From Geobacteraceae bacterium (lineage in GTDB: Bacteria; Desulfobacterota; Desulfuromonadia; Geobacterales; Geobacteraceae), in assembly GCA_024281055.1 (NCBI GenBank), contig JAMXLF010000051.1, positions 1-37,226 on the forward strand: a stretch of 37,226 nt of DNA. The letters are read 5' to 3'. Position numbers and translations under genes: made by a program. Below, in pieces: positions 16,852 to 28,864 of the stretch (position 1 is the stretch's first letter; every line of letters starts with the position of its first letter). A model generated the notes under the pieces. It was not told the DNA's origin. It made no database searches and saw only the letters and a list, made by a program, of their open reading frames with translations.

Positions 16852-17967
16852 ATGCAATGTCCGAAATGTCTGAAGGAGCAACCATCTGAGACGGAGTGCG
16901 TCTACTGCGGCGTTATCTTTGAAAAATATCAAAAGCAGCATGCTCGCATGGGCTGCGACGAACAGCACCCTCCCGAAGGGGAAAAGTCCCGTCACTTGCT
17001 CTGGTACGGTGTTGCCGGCGTCATCGGTGTCGTGGCGATCGCCTGCTACGCTGCTCTCGGCAAAGGATCAACGACTCCTCGCGCTGCAGGCGAACACGCA
17101 ACGAGTACCTCGACGGCTCCTGCCACCACGGTGAATGCGGATGCTGGCGCCACTGTCATCATGACCGGCATCAAGAGCAGGCTGCAGACAAATTCCCCCC
17201 CGAAAAACAGCATTGAGCAAGCCCGCAATGCCACCGTGTACCTCGCAACCAGCTGGGGCTCCTCAGGATCGGGCTTTTTTGTCGATGATCGGTGTCATAT
17301 TGTGACGAATTCCCATGTCGTCAAGGTTGATGACGAAGCCCTTAGAAGGGCAACCGCGATCCGCGACGAGTATAAGAAGTCGATTGAAATGGAGCAGGAT
17401 TATCTTTCCCAGGTAAAACAGCGATCAAACTTTTCAACAGACATGGCTGCCAGAGAATCTGTTACAGATAGAGAAGCAAGACTTGCGGTTCAGATTGCCA
17501 AGTATGAGAAAATTGCGTCGCTGATTGACAATGCTCAGTCGGATTCGCCCGCCAATATCAAGATCGTGCTCATTGACGGCTCCGAATTGTCGGTGTATTC
17601 GGTCAAACACAGCACGAATTACGACCTGGCGCTGTTGAGCGCACGCTGCGAAGATTCCCCTTTCATCCCGCAATCGGCAACGGACAGTCTTGCCATGAGT
17701 CAAAAGCTGTTTACCGTCGGTAATCCCCAAGGAATGAAATTCACTGTTACCAGCGGGATTTTCTCCGGTTGGCAGAATATCAATAATGTTAAAGTGCTGC
17801 AGACCGACGCTCCCATTAACCCGGGTAACAGCGGCGGCCCGCTGCTCAATGAAAGTGGCAAAGCCATCGGAGTCAATACAGCGGTACTGAGCAACAGCCA
17901 AGGCATCGGTTTTGCTCTGCCCATTGATTACGTATTCAGTGAGTTCAAGAGCGATATAAATCGATGA
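16852..17967 (+). CDS. Membrane-anchored HtrA-like serine protease with N-terminal zinc ribbon
   Basis: Protein of 371 residues, preceded by AAGGAG. The N-terminus is a small cytoplasmic zinc ribbon with C3/C6/C16/C19 (MQCPKC and CVYCG). It is followed by a TM helix at about 49-70 and a low-complexity Ala/Thr linker. A trypsin-like domain has a full catalytic triad: H155 (TNSHVV), D258 (YDLALLS) and S327 (NPGNSGGPLL). About 70 residues of mostly helical, charged sequence are inserted between His and Asp, where DegP has about 30 residues in total. No PDZ domain is present. The downstream gene is convergent. Confidence 0.85.
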   Translation: MQCPKCLKEQPSETECVYCGVIFEKYQKQHARMGCDEQHPPEGEKSRHLLWYGVAGVIGVVAIACYAALGKGSTTPRAAGEHATSTSTAPATTVNADAGATVIMTGIKSRLQTNSPPKNSIEQARNATVYLATSWGSSGSGFFVDDRCHIVTNSHVVKVDDEALRRATAIRDEYKKSIEMEQDYLSQVKQRSNFSTDMAARESVTDREARLAVQIAKYEKIASLIDNAQSDSPANIKIVLIDGSELSVYSVKHSTNYDLALLSARCEDSPFIPQSATDSLAMSQKLFTVGNPQGMKFTVTSGIFSGWQNINNVKVLQTDAPINPGNSGGPLLNESGKAIGVNTAVLSNSQGIGFALPIDYVFSEFKSDINR

Positions 17968-17985
17968 TACCGCTTCCTCACGCCG

Positions 17986-19155
17986 TTAGAAATGCTCCCC
18001 TCTCCCGATCTCTTCCCCTTCCACCGCCGTCCTGCCCGCCTTGCGCCGCTCCCAGACGCTCACCTGCCAGTTGTCCGCTCTCCCCGGCGCGGCGATCCAT
18101 GGGGGAACACGGACATGGAAGTAGGTGGCCAATGCGTTGACGTATGGTTCGTACAGCCAGCGCAGCTCCGCCAGCCTCTCGTCGGCATCGTTCCCCTCGC
18201 GCAGTTTCACACCGTGAGCTGCCAGCCCGGAGCGCAGCTCGGCCAGCTGCCCGGGCGGCAGCCGGTTCTGCCTCAGCTCCAGCGGCTTGGTCTGGAAGAC
18301 GAGGGAGAGATCGACGACCGCGTGCCGGGCCATGGCGAAGGTGAGCTCCGCCTGGCGCTCACAGGCTCCCTCGACACCCGCCATGACCAGCGCGCAGGTG
18401 TCGAGGATCGCCGTCAGCGCCCCGAGCCATGACTGGTTGTCGTGCTGGGAACGGAAATAGGCAAGGACCGGATACGAGAGGTGCCCTTCGAGGAACTCCG
18501 CCGACCACTGCTCCCATTCGTGGAGGAGCTGGCGCAGGGCCTCCATACCCCGCTCGTAGCCATGCCGACGTAGCATCTCCGAGGCTGTCGGGGGGGATCC
18601 GGCGCGTGCGTCGAGGAGCGAGATGAGCATCTCGCGGCGGGCGAAGTACTGGTTGAGGGCGGGAAGATAGCCGATGACTAGGGCGAGGAACGCGAACCCC
18701 ATCCCCGATTCGAGCACCACGAGGAAGCGCGCCAGCGTGGTGCGGGGAATGACGTCCCCCAGCCCGAGGGTGAAGAAGGTGGTGCCGCTCAGGTAGAGGT
18801 CGGTGCTAAAGCCAGCGCTCCCCTCGTGGGTCATGATTGCCGACCCGTTTGCCCAGTGGAGGAGCGCGAAGCCCGTGATCAGCACGACTGCCCAGATACT
18901 CAGAAGGAGCAGGAGCGACAGCGGGCCGAACACGCTCAGCCAGGTTTCCTGGCGCCTGGCCGGGATATGGGAGCGGACCAGTTTCGACCACGGACGCCAG
19001 GTGCGCCGGTAGAAGAAGCGGGTCATGCGGAAGCGGCGGGTCACCCTCCGCGGGAGAACTATGGTTTCGAACCCCTCCCACAGGACCCCCAGGATCAGGA
19101 GCCCTCCGACCAGCGCTGCAACGATTTCCACATATGCCTCCAGGATAGCGCCCAT
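17986..19155 (-). CDS. Two-TM potassium-channel-family protein
   Basis: Protein of 389 residues. N-terminal hydrophobic segments (about 10-27 and 80-100) precede a pore loop with the filter TLGLGD at 129-134 and a further TM helix (FLVVLESGMGFAFLALVIGY). This is the Ion_trans_2 pattern. The filter has Leu-Gly-Leu-Gly-Asp in place of the usual Val-Gly-Tyr-Gly-Asp, so potassium selectivity is uncertain. The C-terminal 210 or so residues are cytoplasmic and helical, with no recognisable RCK or cyclic-nucleotide domain. The gene converges on the protease gene with only 18 nt between the stops. Confidence 0.8.
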   Translation of the reverse strand: MGAILEAYVEIVAALVGGLLILGVLWEGFETIVLPRRVTRRFRMTRFFYRRTWRPWSKLVRSHIPARRQETWLSVFGPLSLLLLLSIWAVVLITGFALLHWANGSAIMTHEGSAGFSTDLYLSGTTFFTLGLGDVIPRTTLARFLVVLESGMGFAFLALVIGYLPALNQYFARREMLISLLDARAGSPPTASEMLRRHGYERGMEALRQLLHEWEQWSAEFLEGHLSYPVLAYFRSQHDNQSWLGALTAILDTCALVMAGVEGACERQAELTFAMARHAVVDLSLVFQTKPLELRQNRLPPGQLAELRSGLAAHGVKLREGNDADERLAELRWLYEPYVNALATYFHVRVPPWIAAPGRADNWQVSVWERRKAGRTAVEGEEIGRGEHF

Positions 19156-19302
19156 AAACCTGCGAGGGAACGGTCTCCGATGACCGTGGCACTGGGACTA
19201 GCTTACCGCATTACTCGTCGGTTGCAACTTCAGGGGAGTTGCTCGCTGCCGCCTACTGACCATCAGTCGCTCAGCCCCGGCATTCAAGCCTATCCGAAAT
19301 GC

Positions 19303-19335
19303 AAAAAAGCCCGCTAGCATTCGCTTGCGGGCTTT
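19303..19335 (-). terminator. Intrinsic terminator of mglBA
   Basis: A 9-bp perfect stem (AAAGCCCGC at 19306-19314 with GCGGGCTTT at 19327-19335) closes a 12-nt loop. On the minus strand the stem runs into a T6 tract. It lies 23 nt after the mglA stop. Confidence 0.88.
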
Positions 19336-19358
19336 CACACATCCATCGGCAGCCTTCG

Positions 19359-19946
19359 CTATTTCCCCTTCTTCAGCTCGAGGAGAATCTGCTTGGCAAT
19401 GGCCTTCAGGGTTTCGAACACCCCTTCGCCGGTGGCGGCGCAGGCCTCGAAGTCAGGGACCCCAGTTGGATTGAGCTCCCGACGGAGTTCTTCGACCGAC
19501 ACGATGTTGGGCAGGTCCCGTTTGTTGTACTGGATCACGTAGGGGATCTTGTCGAGGTCGTATCCCTGTTCCTGGAGGTTGAAGCGAAGGTTTTCCACCG
19601 ACTCGATATTGGCCTCCATCCGCTCTTCCTGGGAATCGGCGACAAAGACCACCCCGTCAACCCCCTTGAGGATCAGCTTCCGGGAGGCGTCGTAGAACAC
19701 CTGCCCCGGCACGGTGTAGAGGTGGAAACGGGTCTTGAAGCCCCTGATCTCCCCCAGGGCCAGCGGCAGAAAATCGAAGAAAAGGGTCCGCTCGGTTTCC
19801 GTGGCAAGGCTGATCATCTTCCCCTTGGCCTCGGTGGCTGTCTTCTGGTAGACGAACTGAAGGTTGGTTGTTTTGCCGCAGAGACCGGGACCGTAGTATA
19901 CAATTTTGCAGTTTATCTCACGGGAGGCGTAGTTGATGAAGGACAT
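19359..19946 (-). CDS. mglA: Ras-like small GTPase MglA
   Basis: Polarity GTPase of 195 residues. The P-loop is GPGLCGKTT (19-27), the catalytic-type residues R53 (TERTLFFD) and Q82 (TVPGQ) are present, and the base-recognition motif is YNKRDLP. G21 and T78 replace the residues usual in Ras, as is diagnostic for MglA. In Myxococcus and Thermus, MglA-GTP marks a cell pole and controls motility machinery; here the target could be type IV pili, but no such genes are in the window. GAGG precedes the start. mglB lies 20 nt upstream, and its product would be the GTPase-activating partner. Confidence 0.95.
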   Translation of the reverse strand: MSFINYASREINCKIVYYGPGLCGKTTNLQFVYQKTATEAKGKMISLATETERTLFFDFLPLALGEIRGFKTRFHLYTVPGQVFYDASRKLILKGVDGVVFVADSQEERMEANIESVENLRFNLQEQGYDLDKIPYVIQYNKRDLPNIVSVEELRRELNPTGVPDFEACAATGEGVFETLKAIAKQILLELKKGK

Positions 19947-19966
19947 CTTGCTTACCCTCGATTGCG

Positions 19967-20458
19967 TTAGCTGAACAGATTGTCGATGTCGTCGTCGGTG
20001 ATCTCGGCGAATGGAAAATCGCTTTCGCCGCTCTTCTCCTTCTCTTCGGCCTTCTGGAGAAGCCGCGCGAAAATGGCGGTCAGCTCGTCCGAGGCCTTTT
20101 TGACCCTGAGGCGGACAAGCCCGAGAGAGGAGCGGGTGTCGAAGAGGACGACAAGAATGACGCGGCCGCCGACGATGGAGATATGGAGGTTGTCCTTTTC
20201 CCCTTCATGGAAGAGAATCGAGAATTCCTTCTCTCCGATCAGCTTGGCTAGGCCGCCGGTGGCGGCGATATTCCCCGCCGTCAGGGACGCCAGCGAGGTG
20301 GTGTCGAACCGTTCGGTCTCACCAACGCCGGATATCAGCTGGCCGTTCTTGTCCACCAGGAAAATCACCTTGGCGTTGGCCTCCCTGAGGAGCTTCTCGA
20401 TAACGGCGTTTATCTGCTTGAATTCCTCATCATACATCACCAACTGAGGATTCGACAT
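19967..20458 (-). CDS. mglB: Roadblock/LC7 protein MglB, MglA-activating protein
   Basis: Protein of 163 residues with a roadblock/LC7 fold: [60 protein letters not shown], and a beta segment [17 protein letters not shown]. MglB dimers stimulate GTP hydrolysis by MglA, encoded 20 nt downstream. The C-terminal tail is acidic (DDDIDNLFS). AAGGAG lies about 10 nt before the start. This is the first gene of the mglBA unit. Confidence 0.92.
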   Translation of the reverse strand: MSNPQLVMYDEEFKQINAVIEKLLREANAKVIFLVDKNGQLISGVGETERFDTTSLASLTAGNIAATGGLAKLIGEKEFSILFHEGEKDNLHISIVGGRVILVVLFDTRSSLGLVRLRVKKASDELTAIFARLLQKAEEKEKSGESDFPFAEITDDDIDNLFS

Positions 20459-20484
20459 AGGCCCTGCTCCTTGCGCCGTGCGTA

Positions 20485-20493
20485 ATTATAACA
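20485..20493 (-). promoter_or_regulatory. Candidate extended -10 promoter of mglBA
   Basis: On the minus strand this reads TGTTATAAT, an extended -10 element, 27 nt before the mglB start. No good -35 hexamer is seen at the expected distance. Pattern-based call. Confidence 0.5.
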
Positions 20494-20620
20494 GCGGGTA
20501 GTTTATAGCAGAATCACGGCGTTATTTCAAGGTTTTTAACTATCTGTCGGCGACAGAACCTCTCGCGCCAACGGCTGCCGGCCGACACGGCCGAGAAACA
20601 GGGAACATTCCCCCTGAGAT

Positions 20621-20659
20621 GGCAAAGGCCCCGACAGCTTGTGCTGCGGGGCCTTTGCC
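20621..20659 (-). terminator. Strong hairpin after por
   Basis: Perfect 12-bp stem GGCAAAGGCCCC (20621-20632) with GGGGCCTTTGCC (20648-20659). An inner CAGC-TTGT-GCTG stem-loop extends it. It begins about 20 nt after the por stop. There is no T-run, so it may stabilise the 3' end or act with a factor. Confidence 0.65.
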
Positions 20660-20679
20660 ATGGACCGGGGCTTTCCCGG

Positions 20680-24273
<3,594 letters not shown>

Positions 24274-24350
24274 AGACTTCCTCCCGTTTTTTTATTCACT
24301 ATCCAGTTTAATTGTCTGCCTCTCTGCATGTCAGAAAGGGTGCACGCAGG

Positions 24351-24944
24351 TTATAATTCGGAACGACCTTCCATGGCTCGCTGCACAGTCGCCGCATCGA
24401 TATACTCTAGATCGCCACCGAGGGGTATGCCGTGGGCAAGGCGTGTAACCCGTATCCCCAGCGGCTTGAGCAGTTTCGTCAGATAGAGGGCCGTCGCTTC
24501 GCCCTCAACGGAAAAGTTGGTCGCCAGTACCACCTCACGAACACCCCCTGCCTCGATGCGTCGCATAAGCTCGGAAATTCGGAGCTGCGCAGGGGTAACG
24601 CCGTTCAAAGGAGACAGAGCCCCCTGCAGAACGTGGTAACGCCCGTGAAACGCTCCGCTTCGCTCGATCGCCAGCAAATCCTGGGATTCCTCAACCACGC
24701 AAATGGCCGACGAATCTCGATCTCCCGTGCAGATGGAACAGGGATCGTTCTCGGTAATGCCGAAGCAGGTTGAACAGAATCGGACCCTGGCGCGGACTTC
24801 CAACAGACTCTCCGCCAGGGCGCTAACGTTTGCGGGTGATTTCATGAGATGAAAGGCAAGCCGTAAGGCGGTTTTTTCTCCAACTCCCGGCAGCTTCTTC
24901 AGTTCACCTACCAGCTTTGTCAACGATCTCGAATTATGTACCAT
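24351..24944 (-). CDS. recR: Recombination protein RecR
   Basis: Ring-forming protein of the RecFOR gap-repair pathway that helps load RecA; 197 residues. It has an N-terminal helix-hairpin-helix (LKKLPGVGEKTALRLAFHLM), a four-cysteine zinc finger (CSTCFGITENDPCSIC), and a Toprim domain (ICVVEESQDLLAIE; REVVLATNFSVEGEATALYL). The C-terminus contains RLAHGIPLGGDLEYIDAATV, typical of RecR. The Shine-Dalgarno is weak. It sits in the common order dnaX-ybaB-recR, here with a 183-nt AT-rich gap before it. Confidence 0.96.
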   Translation of the reverse strand: MVHNSRSLTKLVGELKKLPGVGEKTALRLAFHLMKSPANVSALAESLLEVRARVRFCSTCFGITENDPCSICTGDRDSSAICVVEESQDLLAIERSGAFHGRYHVLQGALSPLNGVTPAQLRISELMRRIEAGGVREVVLATNFSVEGEATALYLTKLLKPLGIRVTRLAHGIPLGGDLEYIDAATVQRAMEGRSEL

Positions 24945-25127
24945 ATTTCGCAGACATTTAAAACATTTTTTTATTATATTATGAATAAAAATTTTTACCC
25001 TTACTAAAACTTACCTCTAACAACCCAGATTTTAAACATTTTTTTGCCTGAACCAATTTTCCGGCACAACCTGACTTCGACTGCCCATCCCTCTTCCAGA
25101 ACAGGCAGAATCAAGTCAAGTTTTCCC

Positions 25128-25442
25128 TTAAAAGAGACCCGGGATATTGAGGCCACCTGTCAGCTTGCTCATCTGCTCCGACATCTCGGCATGCACTTTG
25201 GCAAGGGCCTCGTTGACCGCTGCAACTACCAAATCCTGAAGCATTTCAACATCTTCTGGATCTACAGCCTCCTTTTTAATGGTAAGAGAGAGGAGCTGAT
25301 TCTTGCCGTTTGCAACCGCGACGACAGCGCCACCTCCCGCAGTGCCCTCCGCAGTCTTCTCGGCGGCTTCCTCTTGTAATCTAGCCATCTTCTGTTGCAT
25401 CATCTGGGCCTGCTTCATGATATGCGCCAAACCTTTAGACAT
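25128..25442 (-). CDS. ybaB: YbaB/EbfC nucleoid-associated protein
   Basis: Small DNA-binding protein of 104 residues. The start at 25442 is chosen because GGAGG lies just upstream and [19 protein letters not shown] is the normal N-terminus; a longer frame to 25487 is not needed. The family pattern is clear: an amphipathic helix, a Gly/Ala segment, the beta sheet ([20 protein letters not shown]) and [19 protein letters not shown]. It is flanked by dnaX and recR, the conserved context. Confidence 0.94.
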   Translation of the reverse strand: MSKGLAHIMKQAQMMQQKMARLQEEAAEKTAEGTAGGGAVVAVANGKNQLLSLTIKKEAVDPEDVEMLQDLVVAAVNEALAKVHAEMSEQMSKLTGGLNIPGLF

Positions 25443-25516
25443 TTGTTCCCTCCGTTGTTCGTTGGTGTTTTTACTCTTGGTGAACAATATTTGCTTAGAC
25501 TAAAACAAAGTTATAC

Positions 25517-27253
25517 TCAATCGCTACTATTGTCGAGTTCCTTGATCTCCCCTATCGCCCCGCCGAAAATCTCCAACGCCGCGGCGACCAGCGGATGTCT
25601 TTTCGCAGTCTGTTTCAGGTTCTGCTGTTTAGCTTCATTTTCAAGGCTTTTTTTTTCCACAAGGGACGGCGGCACACTCTCGGAAACCTCCGCCAAAGAG
25701 ATCAGCCGGATCCCGGGTTCCCCATGAAAAAAGGCATGGGCCAATTCCTTCAGGGTCGCCCCGTAATCAGCCTCTCGCAGGGTGTTGAGATAATAAGATT
25801 GCTCAGGGGTGAAGCCGATCTCCAGAGTCGTCGGGGAAACCTTGAGCGGCCGACCATGATCAAGGAACGAGCCGATACTCGCCTTCCTTTCCTTGACGAA
25901 CGCCACGAAACGCGGCCAAAGATCCGTATCGGCCGGACCGCTGAAACCGTTGTGTTCCGCGACTTCCTGCAACGCCTCCCCCCTGGAAGGTTGCGAATCC
26001 ACGGGAGGTGACGCAGCCGTACTCCGGCTCGTTTGCAGCTGAGGACGGGATTGGCTTGAAGATTGAGACTTCCCCCAGGCAGGGGGTGCCGATGCCACCA
26101 GACCGCTGCCTCCCTTCCCTTCGAGCTGCTTCAAACGCTCGAGGATCTCGTTCACAGGCACCACGGGTACCAACGTGGCCATTCTGAGGAGGGCCATCTC
26201 CAGGAGCAGGCGGGGGAACGTGGCATGGGCCATATCGTTCTCAGCCCTGAGGAGTATCGCCAGGTGTCTCTGCAGGTCCGCCAGATCGACGTCGGCGGCT
26301 GCCGCGTTCAAATCCTCCACCTCTCCGGCGGCAAGGTCCATCAGGCCGTCAATATCCCCTACCGCCTTCAATACGGTCAGGTTCCGGAAATGGTCAATAA
26401 GTTCCTGGCAGAAATGCCGCATGCTGTAGCCGACTGCATCGACTTGCCGGACAACATCCAGGGCGGCCCGGCAATCCTTTGCAAAAACGGCTCGGGAAGC
26501 CTCATGGAGCAAGCGCAGATCGACCACCCCGAGGAGTGTGACCACATCCTCATCCCGGACCTGATCGCCACAGAAGGCCAAGACCTGGTCGAGGGTGGAG
26601 AGGGAATCGCGCATGCTCCCGTCCCCCTTGCGGGCGACCATGGCCAGGGCAGCGTCACTGATGGTTACCCGCTCCTGGTCGACGATGTAACGCAGCCGGG
26701 CCACGATCATCTGCAGGGGAATTCGCTTGAAATCGAACCGCTGGCAGCGGGAAAGGATGGTGATCGGCACCTTGTGCGGCTCGGTGGTGGCGAAAATAAA
26801 CTTCACGTGAGGCGGGGGCTCTTCCAGAGTCTTGAGGAGGGCATTAAAGGCGCTCGTCGAGAGCATGTGCACTTCGTCGATGATGAAAATCTTATAGCGA
26901 CAGCGGGAGGGAAGGTACTTGATATTTTCCCGCAGCTCCCGCACATCGTCGACGCTCGTATTGGAAGCACCATCGATTTCGAAGACATCCACCGCATTGC
27001 CAGCGGTAATTTCGGCACATGCCGGGCAGACATTGCACGGCTCGGCGGTTGGCCCCTTCTCGCAGTTCAGTGCTTTGGCAAGGATCCGGGCCGAACTGGT
27101 CTTACCAACTCCGCGAGCCCCGGTGAAAAGAAAGGCATGGGCCACCCTGCCCGACTCGATGGCGTTTTGCAGGGTCTGGCTGACATGTTCCTGGCCAATC
27201 AGGTCACCGAACGTCTGAGGCCGCCATTTTCGCGCTAGCACAAGGTAGGACAC
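25517..27253 (-). CDS. dnaX: DNA polymerase III clamp-loader subunit tau/gamma (DnaX)
   Basis: AAA+ clamp-loader subunit of 578 residues. The start is MSYLVLARKWRPQTFGDLIG. Walker A is GARGVGKTS, the zinc module is CEKGPTAEPCNVCPAC, Walker B is IFIIDEVHML, and the sensor/SRC motif is LSRCQRFDFKRI. A variable Ser/Gln-rich linker leads to a C-terminal tau-type domain ending in HPLVAAALEIFGG. A run of nine A residues (minus strand, 25656-25648) lies at codons 533-536. One added A would create AAG CCT TGA and end the protein at once, so a shorter form about 43 residues less is possible. The SRP RNA gene lies 77 nt upstream. Confidence 0.96.
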   Translation of the reverse strand: MSYLVLARKWRPQTFGDLIGQEHVSQTLQNAIESGRVAHAFLFTGARGVGKTSSARILAKALNCEKGPTAEPCNVCPACAEITAGNAVDVFEIDGASNTSVDDVRELRENIKYLPSRCRYKIFIIDEVHMLSTSAFNALLKTLEEPPPHVKFIFATTEPHKVPITILSRCQRFDFKRIPLQMIVARLRYIVDQERVTISDAALAMVARKGDGSMRDSLSTLDQVLAFCGDQVRDEDVVTLLGVVDLRLLHEASRAVFAKDCRAALDVVRQVDAVGYSMRHFCQELIDHFRNLTVLKAVGDIDGLMDLAAGEVEDLNAAAADVDLADLQRHLAILLRAENDMAHATFPRLLLEMALLRMATLVPVVPVNEILERLKQLEGKGGSGLVASAPPAWGKSQSSSQSRPQLQTSRSTAASPPVDSQPSRGEALQEVAEHNGFSGPADTDLWPRFVAFVKERKASIGSFLDHGRPLKVSPTTLEIGFTPEQSYYLNTLREADYGATLKELAHAFFHGEPGIRLISLAEVSESVPPSLVEKKSLENEAKQQNLKQTAKRHPLVAAALEIFGGAIGEIKELDNSSD

Positions 27254-27330
27254 AGAGTTTAACCCCGCTTAGAAATTATTAGGCTGACAGGTTGACGGGA
27301 GGGGACAACTACGAGGGTTTTGCGGATACA

Positions 27331-27438
27331 ACTGATAGCTGGGCTCCCCCGCGGCACACGGAGGCGGTTACTGCCGCTGCTTCCTTCCGGACCTGACGGG
27401 GTTCATAACCTTCCGTTGCGCGGGACCCAGCTATCAGT
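27331..27438 (-). ncRNA. ffs: Small bacterial signal recognition particle RNA (4.5S)
   Basis: The minus strand carries the SRP core GTCAGGTCCGGAAGGAAGCA, with the GGAA tetraloop and symmetric internal loop that bind Ffh. The ends pair over 13 bp (ACTGATAGCTGGG with CCCAGCTATCAGT), giving a hairpin of about 108 nt. The ends are set from this pairing and could be trimmed by a few nt. It lies between tRNA-Ser(GGA) and dnaX on the same strand. Confidence 0.93.
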
Positions 27439-27539
27439 TCTACCCGCAAAGCAGAAGCAATGAATGGACACCGATCTGCACGCTGCTTGGGTTATTCCGG
27501 CTCACCCCCAAGGGCTCCGCCGGAATGTGGGGTAAAATC

Positions 27540-27630
27540 TGGCGGAGAGAGAGGGATTTGAACCCTCGGTACGCTATTAACGTACACACGATTTCCAGTC
27601 GTGCTCCTTCAGCCGCTCGGACATCTCTCC
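27540..27630 (-). tRNA. tRNA-Ser(GGA)
   Basis: 91 nt including the encoded CCA. The acceptor stem is GGAGAGA/TCTCTCC, the anticodon loop CTGGAAA gives anticodon GGA, and there is a long variable arm and a TTCAAAT T-loop. It reads UCU and UCC. Confidence 0.95.
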
Positions 27631-27676
27631 GCAAAGGGTAACTATAGTATACCGGCCGCGATTTGTAAAGAGGTTA

Positions 27677-27765
27677 TGGCGGAGAGATAGGGATTCGAAC
27701 CCTAGGTACCCGGGGGGTACACCTGATTTCGAGTCAGGCGCCTTCGACCACTCGGCCATCTCTCC
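27677..27765 (-). tRNA. tRNA-Ser(CGA)
   Basis: 89 nt with encoded CCA. The acceptor stem is GGAGAGA/TCTCTCC, the anticodon loop CTCGAAA gives CGA, with a long variable arm. It reads UCG. It begins 11 nt after the tadA stop. Confidence 0.95.
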
Positions 27766-27776
27766 GTGATTCGTAC

Positions 27777-28238
27777 CTACCCTTTCCGCTTGCGCAGTTC
27801 GGCAAAAAAACCGCTTAAGATGGCGGAGCATTCCGCCTCGCGTACACCGGCCACCAGCTCTACCCGATGATTGAGCCGCCGGTCGGCTGATAGGTCGTAC
27901 AGGGAACCGGCCGCCCCGCCCTTCGGGTCTCGGCAACCGTACACAACCCTGGCCACCCTGGCCAGAAGAATCGCTCCCATACACATGATGCACGGCTCCA
28001 GCGTCACGTAGAGGGTTGCCCCAACCAGCCGCCAGCCGCCGATCTTTTTGGCCGCTTTGCGAATAGCCACCAGTTCTGCATGAGCCGTGGGATCATCCTG
28101 TGTTTCGCGCAGGTTATGCCCTCGCGCCAGAACCACCCCCTCAACCACCACTACAGCACCGATGGGGACCTCACCCCGGTCTGCGGCCTTTCCGGCCTCG
28201 CGGAGCGCGACCCCCATCCAGTAGGCATCATCCCTCAT
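27777..28238 (-). CDS. tadA: tRNA-specific adenosine deaminase TadA
   Basis: Zinc deaminase of 153 residues that converts A34 of tRNA-Arg(ACG) to inosine. Zinc and catalytic residues are H53-A-E55 and P82-C83-I-M-C86. The N-terminus RDDAYWMGVALREA and VPIGAVVV fit the family. The start codon is only 9 nt after the CCA end of the gene for its own substrate tRNA, and no Shine-Dalgarno fits in that space. tRNA-Ser(CGA) follows 11 nt after the stop. It is most simply read as part of one tRNA/mRNA transcript. Confidence 0.95.
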   Translation of the reverse strand: MRDDAYWMGVALREAGKAADRGEVPIGAVVVVEGVVLARGHNLRETQDDPTAHAELVAIRKAAKKIGGWRLVGATLYVTLEPCIMCMGAILLARVARVVYGCRDPKGGAAGSLYDLSADRRLNHRVELVAGVREAECSAILSGFFAELRKRKG

Positions 28239-28247
28239 GCGGTAAAA

Positions 28248-28324
<77 letters not shown>

Positions 28325-28334
28325 GCAGGTTTTT

Positions 28335-28817
28335 CTAACTGGCAGGTACGTAATCCACCAGGGTAAAGCCATATCGAGGATGCTGGAACGCATGGGTGGT
28401 CGGATAGAGAGAGAAGAGCCACCCCTTGAAAATCTCTTTGCCATCCTCCATGACCCTGATCTGAGCCGCCGGATTCTTGGGCTCGTTAGACTGTGAGGTC
28501 AGCGTCGTCCCTTCCATCACGAAATGGGGGAGGAAGGTATCAACCTTGACGCTGAGCCTGGATCCCGGAATGGAGACTGAATTGCCAACTGGTACGGTAT
28601 AGACCGTCTCCTTGCCGCTCACCTTGTCGGTAACGGCAATCTTGACCGCCTTCCATTTCCCCTTGACGCTGTCCGGTATGACGACGGTCGCTTCTTTCCG
28701 CATCCCGCCGGGACCGTGAGACGGTACGGTTTCGCTTAGTTTCTCCTCTTTCCTGGTGCAGCCGGCACTGAGTACCAGAGCACACAGCGCGAAAACCAAC
28801 AGCCTCACGCCACGCAT
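28335..28817 (-). CDS. Putative lipoprotein, DUF2155-like
   Basis: 160 residues from ATG 28817 (a GTG directly before it is also possible); GGAGAG lies 7 nt upstream. A lipoprotein signal ends in the lipobox LSAGC. A charged linker follows, then a beta-rich domain: VYTVPVGNSVSIPGSRLSVK, VDTFLPHFVMEG, AAQIRVMEDGKEIFKGWLF, HPRYGFTLVDYVPAS. The FKGWLFSLYP...F-HP-YGF pattern is what I recall from DUF2155 proteins of Geobacter; the function is unknown. It is set between tRNA-Ser(GCU) and tRNA-Arg, apparently within one transcript. Confidence 0.75.
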   Translation of the reverse strand: MRGVRLLVFALCALVLSAGCTRKEEKLSETVPSHGPGGMRKEATVVIPDSVKGKWKAVKIAVTDKVSGKETVYTVPVGNSVSIPGSRLSVKVDTFLPHFVMEGTTLTSQSNEPKNPAAQIRVMEDGKEIFKGWLFSLYPTTHAFQHPRYGFTLVDYVPAS

Positions 28818-28864
28818 CACAGGGCTCTCCCCTACCCCGAAAGACCCGGGGCAGTGCTGATTTA

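Noticed and set aside
24945-25127. Promoter in the AT-rich gap before recR
   Set aside because: Many TATAAT-like strings occur by composition alone; no paired -35/-10 stands out.
27494-27530. Terminator hairpin between tRNA-Ser(GGA) and SRP RNA
   Set aside because: ATTCCGG/CCGGAAT arms exist but the loop is long and no T-run follows on the minus strand.
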